DNA of 64,000 bases. Source: Pyrocephalus nanus (Eukaryota; Chordata; Aves; Passeriformes; Tyrannidae). The DNA lies in NCBI GenBank assembly GCA_038380795.1, contig CM076259.1, positions 22,240,977-22,304,976 on the forward strand, in the 5' to 3' direction. The notes beneath the pieces are model-generated. The model was given only the letters and a program-made list of their open reading frames with translations. It was not told where the DNA came from and did no database searches. Both the position numbers and the translations under genes were made by a program. Shown piece by piece: positions 1-13,500 of the stretch (position 1 is the stretch's first letter; every line of letters starts with the position of its first letter).

Positions 1-3000
1 GTGTAACATTGTGAGAGGGGATGAGATACTTTTGTGACTGTAACTGAGAGTAAATGAAAATCTGTGCTGCTGATCTGTACTGATATGGTGCTTTTTCAGT
101 GTAATTATCTCTGACTTAGATAAGGCCTAACTGCTTGTGTTCCTCCTGCCAGAATTACCAGGGCACGCAAACCTCAGCTTGGGTCAAAGGGACTGGAGTT
201 GTTATTATGCAGTTGGAGAGGAAACACTGCTGGTGTTTTTATCTAATATAGTTTGTGGGGTTTTGTCTTTTTTTCAGGAGCTGGCAGAATAATCGTATTG
301 TGTGATATTGATCTGAGCAATGGGAATCCTGTGCCCTCACTCTCTCTCCTTGTATCAGATACTTACTTTTCTGAAGTGTAAATCTCAGTTTTCAAATGTA
401 AACTTTCTTGTTTCCAAAAGAAGGATTATTATGGGGAGAAAAGGGAATGTTAGAGATGCTGTCAGTGCTTTCTTGATCATTTTAAGTATCATGAAAACCA
501 AGATTGCTTGCTTGTGTCTGTGCCTAAGATAAATGTTTCTGGTTTTCTCTGCCCAGAAATGAAGAAAAGAGACTTTATTGAGCCTTAGTTTGGACCATTT
601 GAACTAAAATGAGGGTCACCTTTCAGGTTTGGTGGTTTTTTTTCTGCTTCACTCTTGTGTAAAGATTTCCTCATCAAAGAGGATCTTGGTGAGAGGCACA
701 TTTCACATAGAAAGAGGGGCTGGTCTGTTTTCTGGGATGGTGGATCTGTGTATCACTCTCTTCCTTTGTATCCATGTGCTTTGCTCAAGATGTAAAGGGA
801 GCAAGAAGAGTGCTTGGACTGCTGGCTTGGGTCCACTAAATGGCGTTGGAGGACAGAACAACAGAGGAGATGTCAGAGGAGATACTGAGGATGGAGTGAT
901 TCTGTAAAAGAGAGATGATTAAGTACACTAACAGATAATGAGGGCTCTTGACCCGATGGCACAGCGTCTTCACACTGTCAGAGCCTCATTTCACGTTCAG
1001 AGGCTGCATTCAAGAGGATCTTGAGCTGTGTGTTTATGTTTGTGGTCACATACATGTGTGCAAATGCAGACACAAGTGCTCCACAACTGTGGAAAATGAT
1101 GAGATCAAAGGCTGATTTGTGTTCCTTGGTATTTTGTGTTCTGACCATGTGAGATGTTTACTGATACTGCTTCAGTGCTGGAGACAGGGATGAGGCAGAT
1201 ACACACTGTCATATGAAAATAGGCATGAGGCAGATACACACAGTTATATGAAAATAGATGAAAAAAAGGGATGTTCTTGTGTGTCTGTAATCACAGAGGA
1301 AAAGGCACACGTCTCTAACATACTTGTATGGGCCAGTGAAAGTGAAGAGAAGGCATATCAATGGAAAAGTGAGATTAAATGTGAGAACTGAGGACCCTTG
1401 GCACTGAATGGGAGTAAGCTCCCAGGACTCCAGCAGGAATTCCCTGCATAGTACTGAGTAGCATAACAAGAGCCAGGTGCTGCTCTTTCACCATGGGTGC
1501 CTTCCTCCCCGCTCAGAAACAGCATCACAGTGGCAGCATAAGAAAGTGGGTGAATTCTCCTCTTGCGCTTATGAGAAGCTTGTAAAGGTTCTGTCCCCTA
1601 AATCTGAGGTGAGCAAGCTGCATTTGCCTTTCAAATACGCCTTTATAAGACACTGTCCTTCATAGGCTTGGGTTTGTTTTGCTGATGACACTGTGAAACC
1701 TCTGGGAAAGCAGGACTAGCAGAAATCTGCACAGAGCAATAGAGTTTTTAGTTTAGGTAGCAGACTTATGTTTTTTCCCTCAAGTTGATGTTTTCCCTGT
1801 TTTCTCCCCCTGCTCCAAACCATTCTGAGAAGGGACTGGTCAATGAAGCTGCAAAGACGGGTTTTATTATTGTGATTGTAAGGACAGTTCCTGCTTGTAT
1901 TAGAGGAGAGAGCACTGAAAACAGGAGAATGGTCCATCCCATTTCCTTACTTTAATAAAGAAGCAGCAAAGAGCAGACACCAAAAGTTGCTTTGTTGTGT
2001 AAAGAGGACAGTTTGCCACTTCAAAAAGGGTGCAAGTGATAGGAGAGTCCTGGATGACTCAAGAGGCCCTTCTAAATCGACCTAGCAGAAACTACACTGT
2101 TGAACCAGTTTTTCTTCTGGATCATGTTCTGGCCAAGTGGCTCTTCCCAGCCAGGTCTGTTGCAGTTTTCTTGCTTTGGTAATAATGAATCTCTCCTGAT
2201 CTAAAACGATCTGAAGTGGTTTTAGAGAAAGGTGTTTGCATTGTTGGGGTGTTTTTTGTTGGTTTTCTTTTCTTTTTTGTGTCACTTACTGTTGGCACCA
2301 AGTTATGTAACAACTCAAAGTTAGTCTCCTGCAGTGCTGCTGTTCAGTGATTCAAGGCAATGACTTCAGCAAAGCTCTTTCCCACTCTCTAGCCTTGCTG
2401 TGTATTCATCCAGCACCTGCTGTTGAAAGGGAAATTCTGAAATGTCAGCAGCTTGTCATCGGTACATCTGGGGCTGATTGTCCACCCCATCTGTGTGTAT
2501 TTCCTGCTCAAGGGGATTGTGTGTCTCAACAGAGAGGATAACATCTTGAAGCTGGTTTTTTTTTTCTCCATTTCCTCAGGAATAGCTAGAGTTTGTGCTA
2601 TAGAACTTCTTTATCACCTGGTTTCCAATAGGAAAGGATCAAAACTTTTTGTGTTTACTGCTAACCTTCTATTGCTATAGAGTATTGCCCTGTATTTTTA
2701 AACTACAGCCTTCAGGACTACAGAGTGCAAAATGAAGCCTTTGTTCAAGTTGCAGTTCAGATATATGACAGTGGAAGGGTGGATACTCTGTAACTGGGAG
2801 ACTATGTAGGTATCTGGATATGGCAATAACAGGCTTATGCAAAATCAACACTTAACAAGCACGTGTCTGCCTACTGATGCGTGCCAAACCTTTACACAAA
2901 TGATGAGCACTGAAAAAAAATATGAAAGTATTAATGTATCCCACTCCTCTGTCTCCTCATTCCTTCTAAAGTCACTCCTTTTAAAAACAACCATGGGGAC

Positions 3001-6000
3001 AGTGTTTTTATTTATTGATCAGATTAGAGCAATGAGTGTCGGATGTGTCTGCTCCATGCTTTCTGTGTACAGACAAAGGTGAAGGTGACTTTTGCAGAGG
3101 ATCTAAGCATCTCTCTAGCCTGGGGTTTTCCTGCCTTCAGGAAAACTAGATGCTTTTGTTTAATGAAAATTAATTATTACTTAATCATAATTCTCCTAAA
3201 AAAAATGGTTTTTTTTTTCCAGCTTTCTCACATCTTTCATTTGCCTCTTACATTAAGTGTCTCTTACATTAAAACATTTTAGAATATTATACTTTTTAGA
3301 TTGATGTTTGCAAAGAGGATATCTGCCCATGGAAGCTCAGCCATGGGGAGTTGCATTAGCTCTGTTAATATTGAGTGTCCTTTGCTCCGTGCCAGGCAAG
3401 TGTGATTAGAGCCTTCCCCAGCAGTGTCCAACTGCAACATGCAGTATATGTACTCTTGGACTGAGCAACGGAATCAGCACTGCAGTGAATTTTGATTGTT
3501 TTCCCCTTCCTCTGAGACCAAGTGCAGCTTGTACCTTTAGCTAATTTGATTTTTTTGGGAGATTTTTCTACAGAGCCAGGTAGCTGACACTATTGGCCAA
3601 GTGACCTGTGACAATACCTTTTTCCATTAAGGGGTTTCCATTTAAATTCACTGAGATCCTCCCTCATTTTCAGAGGATTTGCCTTTGACAAACACATATG
3701 AGAGCACCAAAGCTGACCACCCAAAGTGCTTACAGTGATGTTGATTTCATTGTTGATTGAATCCACCAGTTAATCACCAAGCTGGTGTGTTTTGGAGCAC
3801 TGGTTGGGTGAGATCAGGAGTCTGCTGGAGTGGCAATGCAGAGCCGGTGCTAATTTTCTGTGATGTCTCAACTCCTGTCTTCCTGCCTGCAGGTGATTTT
3901 GATAGCAGGTGCTGGAGAACTGGTTTTGTGGCCTCTCCAAATCCTTCCTGGGTCTCAGCCTGCTCGGGACTGTCCTCACTTACCCACGGCTAATTCCCTA
4001 ACTTAAACAAACTGCATATGTGGGTGATTTTGTGGTCCCAGTGACTTTACTCATTTCTCCATCCCTCATTAAATTGCTTTGATTTGAGAAAGGGGTGTGG
4101 TTTGTCTTCACTACAAAATCAGCTCTGCTTTTTGAGCGTTTTCCGGGGCTGTTGCAGTAGTTTCTTTTGCAAACAAATCCCTTTTGTCCTGTGCTGAAGT
4201 GACCCATTTAACCAGCTAGCTTTGATTTGCATTTTGATGTTTACTTCCACACAGAACAACAGCTGTGGTGGTGTAAAGCCTCAGTGTCTGCCCAGTGCTG
4301 GAACTGCTCGGGTTCTCTAAAGGTCTTGGAGTTCCATCACAAATGAGGAGGATGTCACGAGTGGTGTTAGCAGTGGGACGCTGCTGGCAGGGTCGCCCCA
4401 GCTTCCCAGCGCTGAACTGGGAGGTGAGGAGATGATGAGCAGGACAGGGGAAATAAGCAGCCCTTGAGAGTGGGTTCCAGGTTCTGGAGCAGCTTCACCA
4501 TTCTTCTTGAGGCACTGCAGACCTGCCTGGGAACAGCACTCGGACAACTCCATCAACCATGTGAGGGACTAAATGGACCAAACTCTGTGAATCCCCCTGT
4601 GGGCCGGGGGTTGAAGTGCAGGCTGTGGCAGCCAGGGCTGTCCCTGCGGGAGCACAAGGAACTCTGGCATGAGGAGAGGAAGTCAAACCTGTTCTGCAGC
4701 AGAAAAGTGTGCTTTACCTTCAGCCACCTTTGTGAGCTGACAGGAGTGTCATCATCCAGGTGATAGACCTGTGCCCCTTCTGTGTCTCCTTGCTTTCTTC
4801 TCCCAGCTCCTGCACTGATTCTCCCCACTCAGTTCTCTTTCTTTCATACCCTCTTTTACCACAATAAATAAATAAGCTACTCTCTTCAGAGGAACTTTGG
4901 GCCATACTCAGAGGACCTTAAATCTGTCCACATACCCATTCCACGCCCAGTTGGGTGCGTCTGGAAGCTGCGGCAGAGGAACACGTTAGGGCACGCAGCT
5001 CTGGCCATGAGTGCCTTAAAGCACTGGCACCCTGTTTAACATGGCCTGGATGATGTTGGCTCTGTTCTGCTGGGTGCTCAGTTTGCAGTTTAAACTCTCT
5101 ACATCCAGTGTTTGCACAATGAGAAATAAGACCTTAATTTGCAGTAGAAGATTTGCATGGTACAGTGTGGGCTGTCTGCTTCTGTTATGCTCCCTACCCC
5201 AGGTCATCTTCACCCCAGGAGATGCCAGTAGAGGGCTGATAACTTCTTTGATATATGGACATTGTTTGTTCAACAAGCTGGCAAGAATATAGGAATCAAC
5301 TGATGAAGCAGTAAAGAAAACTGCAACGGTGCCATCATACACAATGCAAAGATTCTGATCTATAGGTAAAGACATTACGTGGGGAATTTTTTTCCCAAAT
5401 TTTTCAGAGGCTGTATCATATATTTAGCTTGGGTTTTTCCTTAATTGCCAGTAATTTTTAGATTAACTGCTAGGGTTCCTAGAAATTATGGGAGTCACCT
5501 TTGTCTTCTCATTGGAAAGGAAGATTTTCAACAAAGATGTCACAGATTGCAAGCTCCCTGACCTGACAGAAAATTGGGAGGGTCAGTTGAAGCAGTGAGA
5601 AGTAAGTGAACAAAGTAAATTACTGATAATGAAGGTTCAGCAAGTTGATTTTCAGATAAAGGTAATGTTTTCTATAGGTTTCCTATTCTGGAATGTAATA
5701 ACTTGGGATATGCATAAAAGATGCAAGAAATAATTGTTCTTCACTTGACCATGTTCAGCCTTAGCTGACATTGTGTGTTGAAGTTGTAAATAGCTGGGGA
5801 TATCCCAACAGGAGTGAAAAGCAACTCTAGAATTTTTAGAAACCATAACCTACAAGAAAGGGAGCAACAGAGCCATTTTGTAAAAGGAAGGACACTTTGA
5901 GCGGGGCAAGTAACATTTTTTTACAAAGGGAATTGATACAGAACATGGCTGGTAGTTGTGCACATCCACTGGTGATAGGACAAGAGGCAATCAGCTTAGT

Positions 6001-9000
6001 CTGTAGTAAAGGAGAACTAAAATGATGGACAGAAGAAAGGTCTAGGTATGATCCTGGCTAGATGATTATCCATCCCTTCAGCACTACACTGTACTTCATC
6101 CAAGCTGTCTTCAGGAAAATATTTTACCAAGGGCTCATCTACTGAGTGTTACCAAGAGACACCATTTCTGAGGGCCTGTCTTAACTTAATCTGTCGCAGA
6201 ATTATTTAGGAAATACAAATAACCAAACCTGCTAATTGAATGGACCCTCAAATGAGTATTGTGAAATATGGTGAAGATCCAAGTACTTATTTTACCTGAG
6301 ACACTTGCTCAAGATGTGTTCCAAAAAGTCACTTACATAGGTTTTTTTTTCCTAACGTTTTTGTTCATGTTTTTGTTTGAGATCTATTTAGTTTGGGGCT
6401 TATTTAATCTAGTTTCTCAGCGAGACAAACCTGAGGAAACTATGATGTTTGTGTATTTATGATTATTGCCCTTCCTTCTCCTTTAGAATTTATTGGCCAG
6501 TTCAAGATGGAGTTGCTGACATACTGCTTCTGTTTTCTATAAAGGAGCCTCATAGAGGACAGGCACTCTGTTAGTGCCTCCACTGAAGGCAGCATCACCA
6601 TCTGAGTGCTTACTAAGCAATAACAGTCCTTTGTCTAGATTACAGTTCATAGTCCTCTAACCCTTCTTTTTTAATCAGTGGTGCTACTGTTATACAATGA
6701 ATGGGAGGTTATTAGGTATCTGGACTTCTTTAGGTGATATTGCAAGGCCTGAATGAAGCACACTGGGGTTTGCATCTCTTGGATTTAGAACAAACAAAAG
6801 AGTAGCCTTGGAATCCCACACGCACCTGAGTGATGCCATGCAGATCTGGTCTGTAAAATGCACAGTCTTATGTAATTGTTTTGAACCTTGGTGCAGCATT
6901 TTAGGAAAGTCTGTTGCTTGGTGTAACAAAAGAGCACTGATTCACTCTGCGTGATACATCTCATCATATTCCTGTCCCATTTACAGCATTTCCTGTAGGG
7001 GTGAAATGAGACCACACATTATTTGTAGCTCAGAATTGCTGTCTCTGAGACATTGATGAAGTGGTTCATATGGAGTTACATTAAAAATGTGTCATAAATA
7101 GCAGAATAAGGGCAGATGTTTGATGTGCAGTGAGTCTTCTTTCTGATGTTTCTTATGCTGAGTCAGGCTGAAATGAAAGGGATCAAAGGAAAGCATCAGA
7201 AATTAGAGGTGACATAAAACTTGACAAAGGCAAAGTCTGGAAAATAAGTCTGAACTGCAAATAATAAAGCTGATATTCCTTCTGGCCTTGCAGGAAAGCA
7301 GAAAGCTTCATATTAGTGATACATTGGTATCTGTATTCTTCTTGAGCTTGTTCACGAGAAAGTACTCATCAGCTGTTTGTCCACAAACTTCTTTGGAATT
7401 TACCACTGAAAATGAGGCTTGTTAAACAAAATTTCTTCCTTGTTATAGATTTCTCTTCCTTGTCACAGATTTCTAAGACAGAACTATCTTTCAAATAGGA
7501 AATACTTTCTTTTTCATCAAACTACTCATTTGTTTCTCATCATACTGTTCTTCTAACAATAATTTCTGGCCTTTCTGAAGTCATGATGTCTTACCAGAGA
7601 TGCTTCATTTTTGAGCTCCCCTTTGTTCTCTGTGTCTTTATATTTTAATGAAAATTCTTTCTAATAAGCAACTCACTTCTCCCAGATGAGTTCTTTGAAC
7701 TGTTCCCAGCTCATAGTATCCAATGCTGCACAAATCTTCTCATAGTGACAAAATTTAACAAACAAGAAGAGAACATTAACATCATCAGCAGGTAAACCCA
7801 TGGAGAGAAGAGCCAGCCTAGTTGGAAATAATCAAATTTGAAGGAAGTTTCTAGCATCCCAGTGTGACAGTGTTGTGCACTTTGTGTTCTGTGGGTATAT
7901 GAAGGTGATGGAGTAGGTCTTGTATTCAGAAGTTAGAAGGAAACACTATGAGTTCAATTCTGGTATGACCAGTTCTCATATTTAAGGGCTTTAAATAAAA
8001 ATTTGGGATTTTAGTGTTAGATGTTAATTTTGTTTCAAAATCTTGCCTTAAATCTTATAGAAAAATAAGGAGGAAGTTTCAAGACTTTGTTGCTTGCCTA
8101 GAGTAAGTGGTATAGGGAATTTGTTTTGAAACCACATTGTGATTTTCATTGTGGTTTGCTTTGCTTTGAGGTTTTGTTTGGTTTTGAGGCAAAAAAATCT
8201 TAGTAAGAGAACTGTCTCCCCAGAGATCACTGCACCAGCACATTTAATCTCTAGGATTATGTTGCTTTGTCGATTGTCAGAGTGCTTTGAAGTTGACACA
8301 TTTACCTCATTTGAGGCATTATCCTATGAAGAGTCACAATAATATTGGCGAAGGGAAAGTGGCAGCCAATTGAACATTTCCAAATCCTACTTTTTCACAA
8401 AGCACTCTGCCATTAGCCTGTTAATATCAGACTCTGTATGATGGTACAGAGAGAGTTGAGCAAAGAGCACAGCAGAGCCCTGAGTATACAAGTTGAAGTA
8501 AATGCACAAGTACAATACTACAGACATGGGCAAAATGTCAGGTTTGACACCTCTCACCATGTGTAGGTGGTAAGCAATGCAACTTCAGAAATGTTCTTTC
8601 ACTAGCCAAGTACAGTAACTGTAGCCAGAAAAAGTATGCAGAGAAGAACATAAAAGAAAAACTTTCTTTCGAAGAAAGTATGCCATGACTTAGAAAACAA
8701 GATTTTGGTCATATCTGGCATTAACATAATGCCAATAAGTAAAAATTATTTCAGCAGTATTCTCAGAAGAAATACTCGCTGTACAAACAGGAAACAAAGC
8801 ACCAAACACATAATTTGGCAGTGGTTGAAATGTGTGAAGACGTGCTCAGTGCTGTGCAAGGGAGGATAGCAAACTTGCCAAGCTAAATTTAAACTAAACA
8901 GTGGACTAACTATCACTCTGCCAGGGAAAGACAAACTGCAATGCCAAGGAAAATATAAAGGTTAAAATATCAGGGGATATAGCGATTACTGAGAAATATG

Positions 9001-9346
9001 TTTTGATTGATGGATGTATTTATTTACAGTTAAACGTGCTAAACAAATGGCAAGTGATGACCTCGGTAGATCTACAGACAAAACAATTGCTACTGAAAGA
9101 GCATTCGTGCAATTTTGGCTCTTCTCTAGCAAAGCTGCAGAAAAATTTAATGTTTTGGAAAGAAAACAAATACCAACTTTCGGATAAGTTACTCCAAGAA
9201 TTAGATTACTTGTGTCAGTCAGTCCAGCAGAGCTTTAGAGAGTTCTTTTTGAAGAAAAAAAACAACTACAATAACCTGTATTTCTAAAGTAAGAGAAGAA
9301 GTTAGGCAAATAGACAGAATCCTTGTCCTGAAGTACATAAATTCAA
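1..9346. other. Gene-free stretch with no recognisable exons
   Basis: I see no coding region that resembles a known protein. Open frames are short, scattered on both strands and not linked by convincing splice sites in compatible phase. The only clear structures are a 35-bp tandem duplication near 1190-1259 and short homopolymer runs. An AATAAATAAATAA run near 4862 could be a polyadenylation signal, but no upstream coding exon supports one. In human, the neighbour upstream of GRAMD1C is ATP6V1A (from memory); I did not find its exons here. Confidence 0.5.
1190..1259. repeat. Two-copy 35-bp tandem duplication
   Basis: Two adjacent copies begin ATGAGGCAGATACACAC at 1190 and 1225. They differ at only a few positions (for example CTGTC against CAGTT). 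High similarity and head-to-tail spacing indicate a recent local duplication. No function is suggested. Confidence 0.85.
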
Positions 9347-10564
9347 GTAACCAACTGGCCAGTCAGCCTTGCCTCAGTCCCTAGCACGGTAATGGAGCGC
9401 CTCGTTCTGGAGGCCATCTCTCTTCCCATGGATGAGAAGGAGATCAGAAGTAGTCAGCACGGATTCACTAAAGGTAAATCATGCTTGACCAACCTGATTG
9501 CCTTCTATGATGAAGCAACTACCTGGGTGGATGAGGGGAGAGCAGTGGGTATTGTCTACCTCAACTTCAGCGAGGCTTTCAACACTGTCTCTCACAACAT
9601 CTTCATAGACAAACTCAGGAAGTGTGGAGTGGGTGAGTGGACAGAGGTGGATTGAGAACTGGCTGAATGGCAGTACCCTATGGCACAGGGTCTAGTTGGA
9701 GGTCACTAGTGGTGTCCCCCCAGGTTCAATACTGGGCCAAGTATTGTTTCAGTTATTCATCAGTGTCTTGAATGAAGGGGCAGATGCCCCCTCAGCAAGT
9801 TCACTGGCAACACAAAGCTGGGAGAAGTGGCTGATACCCCAGATGGCTGCAACCCTTCAGAAGGACCTCAGCGTGATCCAACAGGAGAGATGGGCAGAGA
9901 GGAACCAAGTGAAATTCAGCAAAGGCAAATGCAGGGTCCTCTACCTGGGGAAGAATAACCTCAGGCACCGGTACAGCCTGGGAGCTGGGCTCTGGAAAGC
10001 AGCTCTGAGGAGAAGGACCTGGGGGTCCTGGTGGACAACAAGCTGTCCTTGAGTTAGCAGTGCTCTTGTGGCCATGAAGGCCAATGGTATCCTAGGGTAC
10101 ATTAGGAAGAGCATTGCCAGAAGGTTGAGGTAGGTGATCCTGCCCCTCTATTCAGCCCCAGCGAGGTTGCATCGGGAGTGCTGTGTCCAATCCTGGGCTC
10201 CTCAGTATGGACAGACAAGTATATAATGTCGGTGTCTATAATTATCTGAAGGGGGGGTTGTCAGGAGGATGGAACCAGGTCCTTCTTGTTGGTGCCAAGT
10301 AAAAGGAGAAGAGGCAAAGGGCAGAACCTGACACACAGGAATTTCCACCTGAATATGAGGAAGAGCTTCTTTTCTGTGAGGGTGACCATGTACTGGAACA
10401 GACTGATCAGAGAGGTTGTGGAATCTCCCTCACTGGAGATTTGCAAGACCTGTCTGAATGCAATCCTGTGCAATGTGCTCCGGGATGACCCTGCTTGAGC
10501 TGGGAGGTTGGACCAGGTGATCCACCGTGGTCCCTTCCAATCTTACTCAATATATGATTCTGTG
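9347..10564 (+). mobile_element. CR1 LINE fragment, 5'-truncated and internally deleted
   Basis: This is part of a chicken-repeat-1 non-LTR retrotransposon. Frames at about 9392-9655 and 9696-10052 give recognisable reverse-transcriptase segments, including SSQHGFTKGKSCLTNLIAFYDEA and the Tyr-Leu-Asn-Phe position that is normally Tyr-Leu-Asp-Phe. A further frame at 10286-10498 gives the C-terminal end (VRVTMYWNRL). The frame is broken by stops and shifts. Sequence between about 10200 and 10260 jumps to the 3' part, so a stretch of the ORF2 C-terminal region is missing. The copy ends in ATTCTGTG at 10557-10564, the typical CR1 terminus. It is inactive. Confidence 0.92.
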
Positions 10565-13500
10565 AAAACTCAGCCAAGATGCATGTTTGCCTACATTCAA
10601 ACAATTTAAACAAAACACCCTCATGAGTTGACTGCCAGATGCACACCACGAAAGAAACATCATCCGATTTGGATAAAAGCCATGATTTTCTTACAACTTG
10701 ATACCAAAAATGAATATCAGCAATTTGGATAGAGTGCTCCCTACTGTGTTAAGAACATCAGTATCAGAACAGAGGGGCTGAGAATGTTCCTGGGGACCTG
10801 ATTTAGGGAATACGTGAACCCTCACAGCACAGTAGCTGTTATATTACAATGTCATCCACCAGGAAAATTTGTATGATTGTGAAGACAACTGGTTGAATTA
10901 TTCTTGTGTCTCCTAGAAGCAGCCAAAAAAGCAAAACTAAAATGTTGAGCATGCATGGCAGACGTGCTCATCTCAAGGGTCTATGATACAGGGCTGGAAA
11001 AGCTCCCACAAAAAAGCCCATGTCTGTAGCTCTCATCATATGCTGCCTGCTCAAGAGCAGAATTTGAGAACCAAAGGGATCTATGTCCTGAGTCCAATAG
11101 AAGTAAGAGGAAATATCCATTGAGTTCCCTCTGAGCTAATTTCCAGGCAGAAGCCACGGCAAAACTATGAGTAAGCAAAGAAGTAGCATAAATTTGACCA
11201 GCATTCACACTCACTCTTCTGACTGGAGAAAAGAAAAGCCTCATCTTGTCGTATGTCCCAAACTATCACTATGGATTGAGTGTTCAATATAGCATCACTT
11301 ATGAAGATACTGAAACCTTCAACAAGTCTTATGTCAGGGAGTTCAGGAGCTGATTGCAACATGTATCAGAGTGTCCAGAATGAGAAGAATGCCTTTGGGC
11401 AGAGACAGATGCTGCTTACTGTGAAAATATGACTTTGATAGAGATCAGGGACTTGATGTCCAGTGGAATATATGGATGGGAACAAGATGCAAAAAGAGAC
11501 AACGAAAATACACAACTTCCAAATGTACAATGGAGCGAAGTAACAAGGGTGAGTGGCTTGACTGTGAGAAAATGCACTGAAGTAGAACGTAGACATTTTA
11601 ACTAGGGCTTTACAAAGCTGACCTACGCATTGCCGCCCAGCATAGAAGGCCAGACAGCCTACAATAATTTATCCACTTCTTTATCATTGCAGATTTTTTT
11701 TCCTGCTAGCTATACAAACATTCTTATTGCAGGCAGTTTCTTGGTGTGCTGAGAACTGGGTGAACTCCTGAACTCCTAAGTGATGACTGACATCCATGAA
11801 GTGATAAGGCATTTCATCAGGCACAGCCTGCTATCTCATTCCACCACCTCACAGCCAACAGCATTCTAATCACATATTAGTACTTAAAATTATAAATACA
11901 CTGTCTGTGTCCTTCAGTGTGGTCTTAGGTTTACTGCTAAGTACTATGACTGGTATGAGAAACAGGCAAGAGAGCCAGGTAAAGGTTGAAACTGTACTTG
12001 TAAGCAAGAGACTACAAGAAATGAAAATGCCTCATAGGATTATATGCTTAATATAAAAGAGGCAGCTTTACTGAGAATTGAGGAGATCTCTATGGGGATG
12101 GGAGCTTTCTGTGTTGGCAGTTCCTTGCTGTGTCTCAAGGAATATTGGTCACAGGAGGCACTAAGTTCTTCAGCATTCAGAGCACAGCAGCATCCAGCCC
12201 TCACCTAACCTGTCCCTGGGTGAAAAGGTATTGGCTTTGATCAGATAAACCCTTGTCATGTAAGGGAGGAAAGGACTGGCACTGGGACTGCAAATGTGGT
12301 AATTTATCCGCTACAAGCACAAAGCCTGAAGAGTAGATGTAATACAGGCAGAGGGCCCTCAGCTAGGGGCTGGTCAGAGGGGAAAGAAACACAAACCAAC
12401 TAGGTGACCACAGTGGCCAGCTCAGTTCTGCCATCCCAGCAGAACAAATTGCAGAACCATCTCATCTCTTCCTCCTGAAGGGTGGAGCTCTTTTCACTGT
12501 CCTGATGTTTTTTTCCTTTTCTTCTTTTTTTTTTCCAAACCTTTTAATATACCAAGTATGGAACTCTGAAGACAACAATTTCCACAGAGGTGGTGAGTCA
12601 TGTAACAAAATAAGGTAGCAGCAGTAAATGTGAGCATTACTGCAGGTGTGTATGTATGTTTAGAAAGAGAGAGGTTTTGTAGGGCCTGTGGAAGGATATT
12701 AACCATGTGAATTACAGCATTTGAACTTGGGCTTGATAATTCAGACTGCGATTGTGGAAATAGTAAAGAGGAGTTTCTAGGGTATTTTAATCAATATAAG
12801 CTTAACCATATGTCTCTGTGTGAGTTAATGAAATCCTGGTCTGATGAACAGCAGAGGGATTCTAGGAGTACTTAAAAGCTTGCTGTGATGGTTTTACTTG
12901 CCATATGCAGCATTGGTTCATGGCAAGAAAAGAGAGCAGCTAACCCCTTGTTCTCCAGTGTTTCTTCTAGTATGTCCATAACAGTGAGCTTGAGCTCATG
13001 GCCAGCCTTCACAGAAAGGCTACAGGAAAACAGATGGTGAATCATCACAGTAGTATGTTCAGGGAATGATTTCACATTTCCTGTAGGAGTAGCAACACCA
13101 CCTAAAATTTAGCCCATTCTTGGCTTTCTCTTTATATACTCAGATACGAAACATAAAAGACGTTAGTCTGTGCACTCAGTGCATCCTAATATAGCATTCT
13201 GAATAATGGAGCAGAGGTGTTACTTATATCCTCTTTTCTTCAGGAAGTCTTTAGTTGCCCATCTTCTTAAAAGTGGAAAGTTCAGAGCTCCCAAGTGCTA
13301 AACAAGACCAACTGCTGTTATGAATGGAAGCCTTCCATAAAGAATAACCCCAAACTTTTCTGTCTCTGTTGGTGCCTGAGGCTTGAGACAATACCAGTGT
13401 GAGTCTTCAAGCTGTTTCTGATGTTGTAGGTGAAAGTGGTAGGTTGGGACAAAAGACGAAAGGAGAGAGGTATGAGATGGCAAGTGTAGAAGCAAGAAAA

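Noticed and set aside
265..381. Acceptor-like TTTTTTTCAG followed by about 38 open codons
   Set aside because: No donor, no partner exon and no family similarity; the left edge of the window prevents further testing.
4862..4874. AATAAATAAATAA as a transcript end for an upstream gene such as ATP6V1A
   Set aside because: No coding exon upstream supports a transcript, and such AT-rich runs are common.
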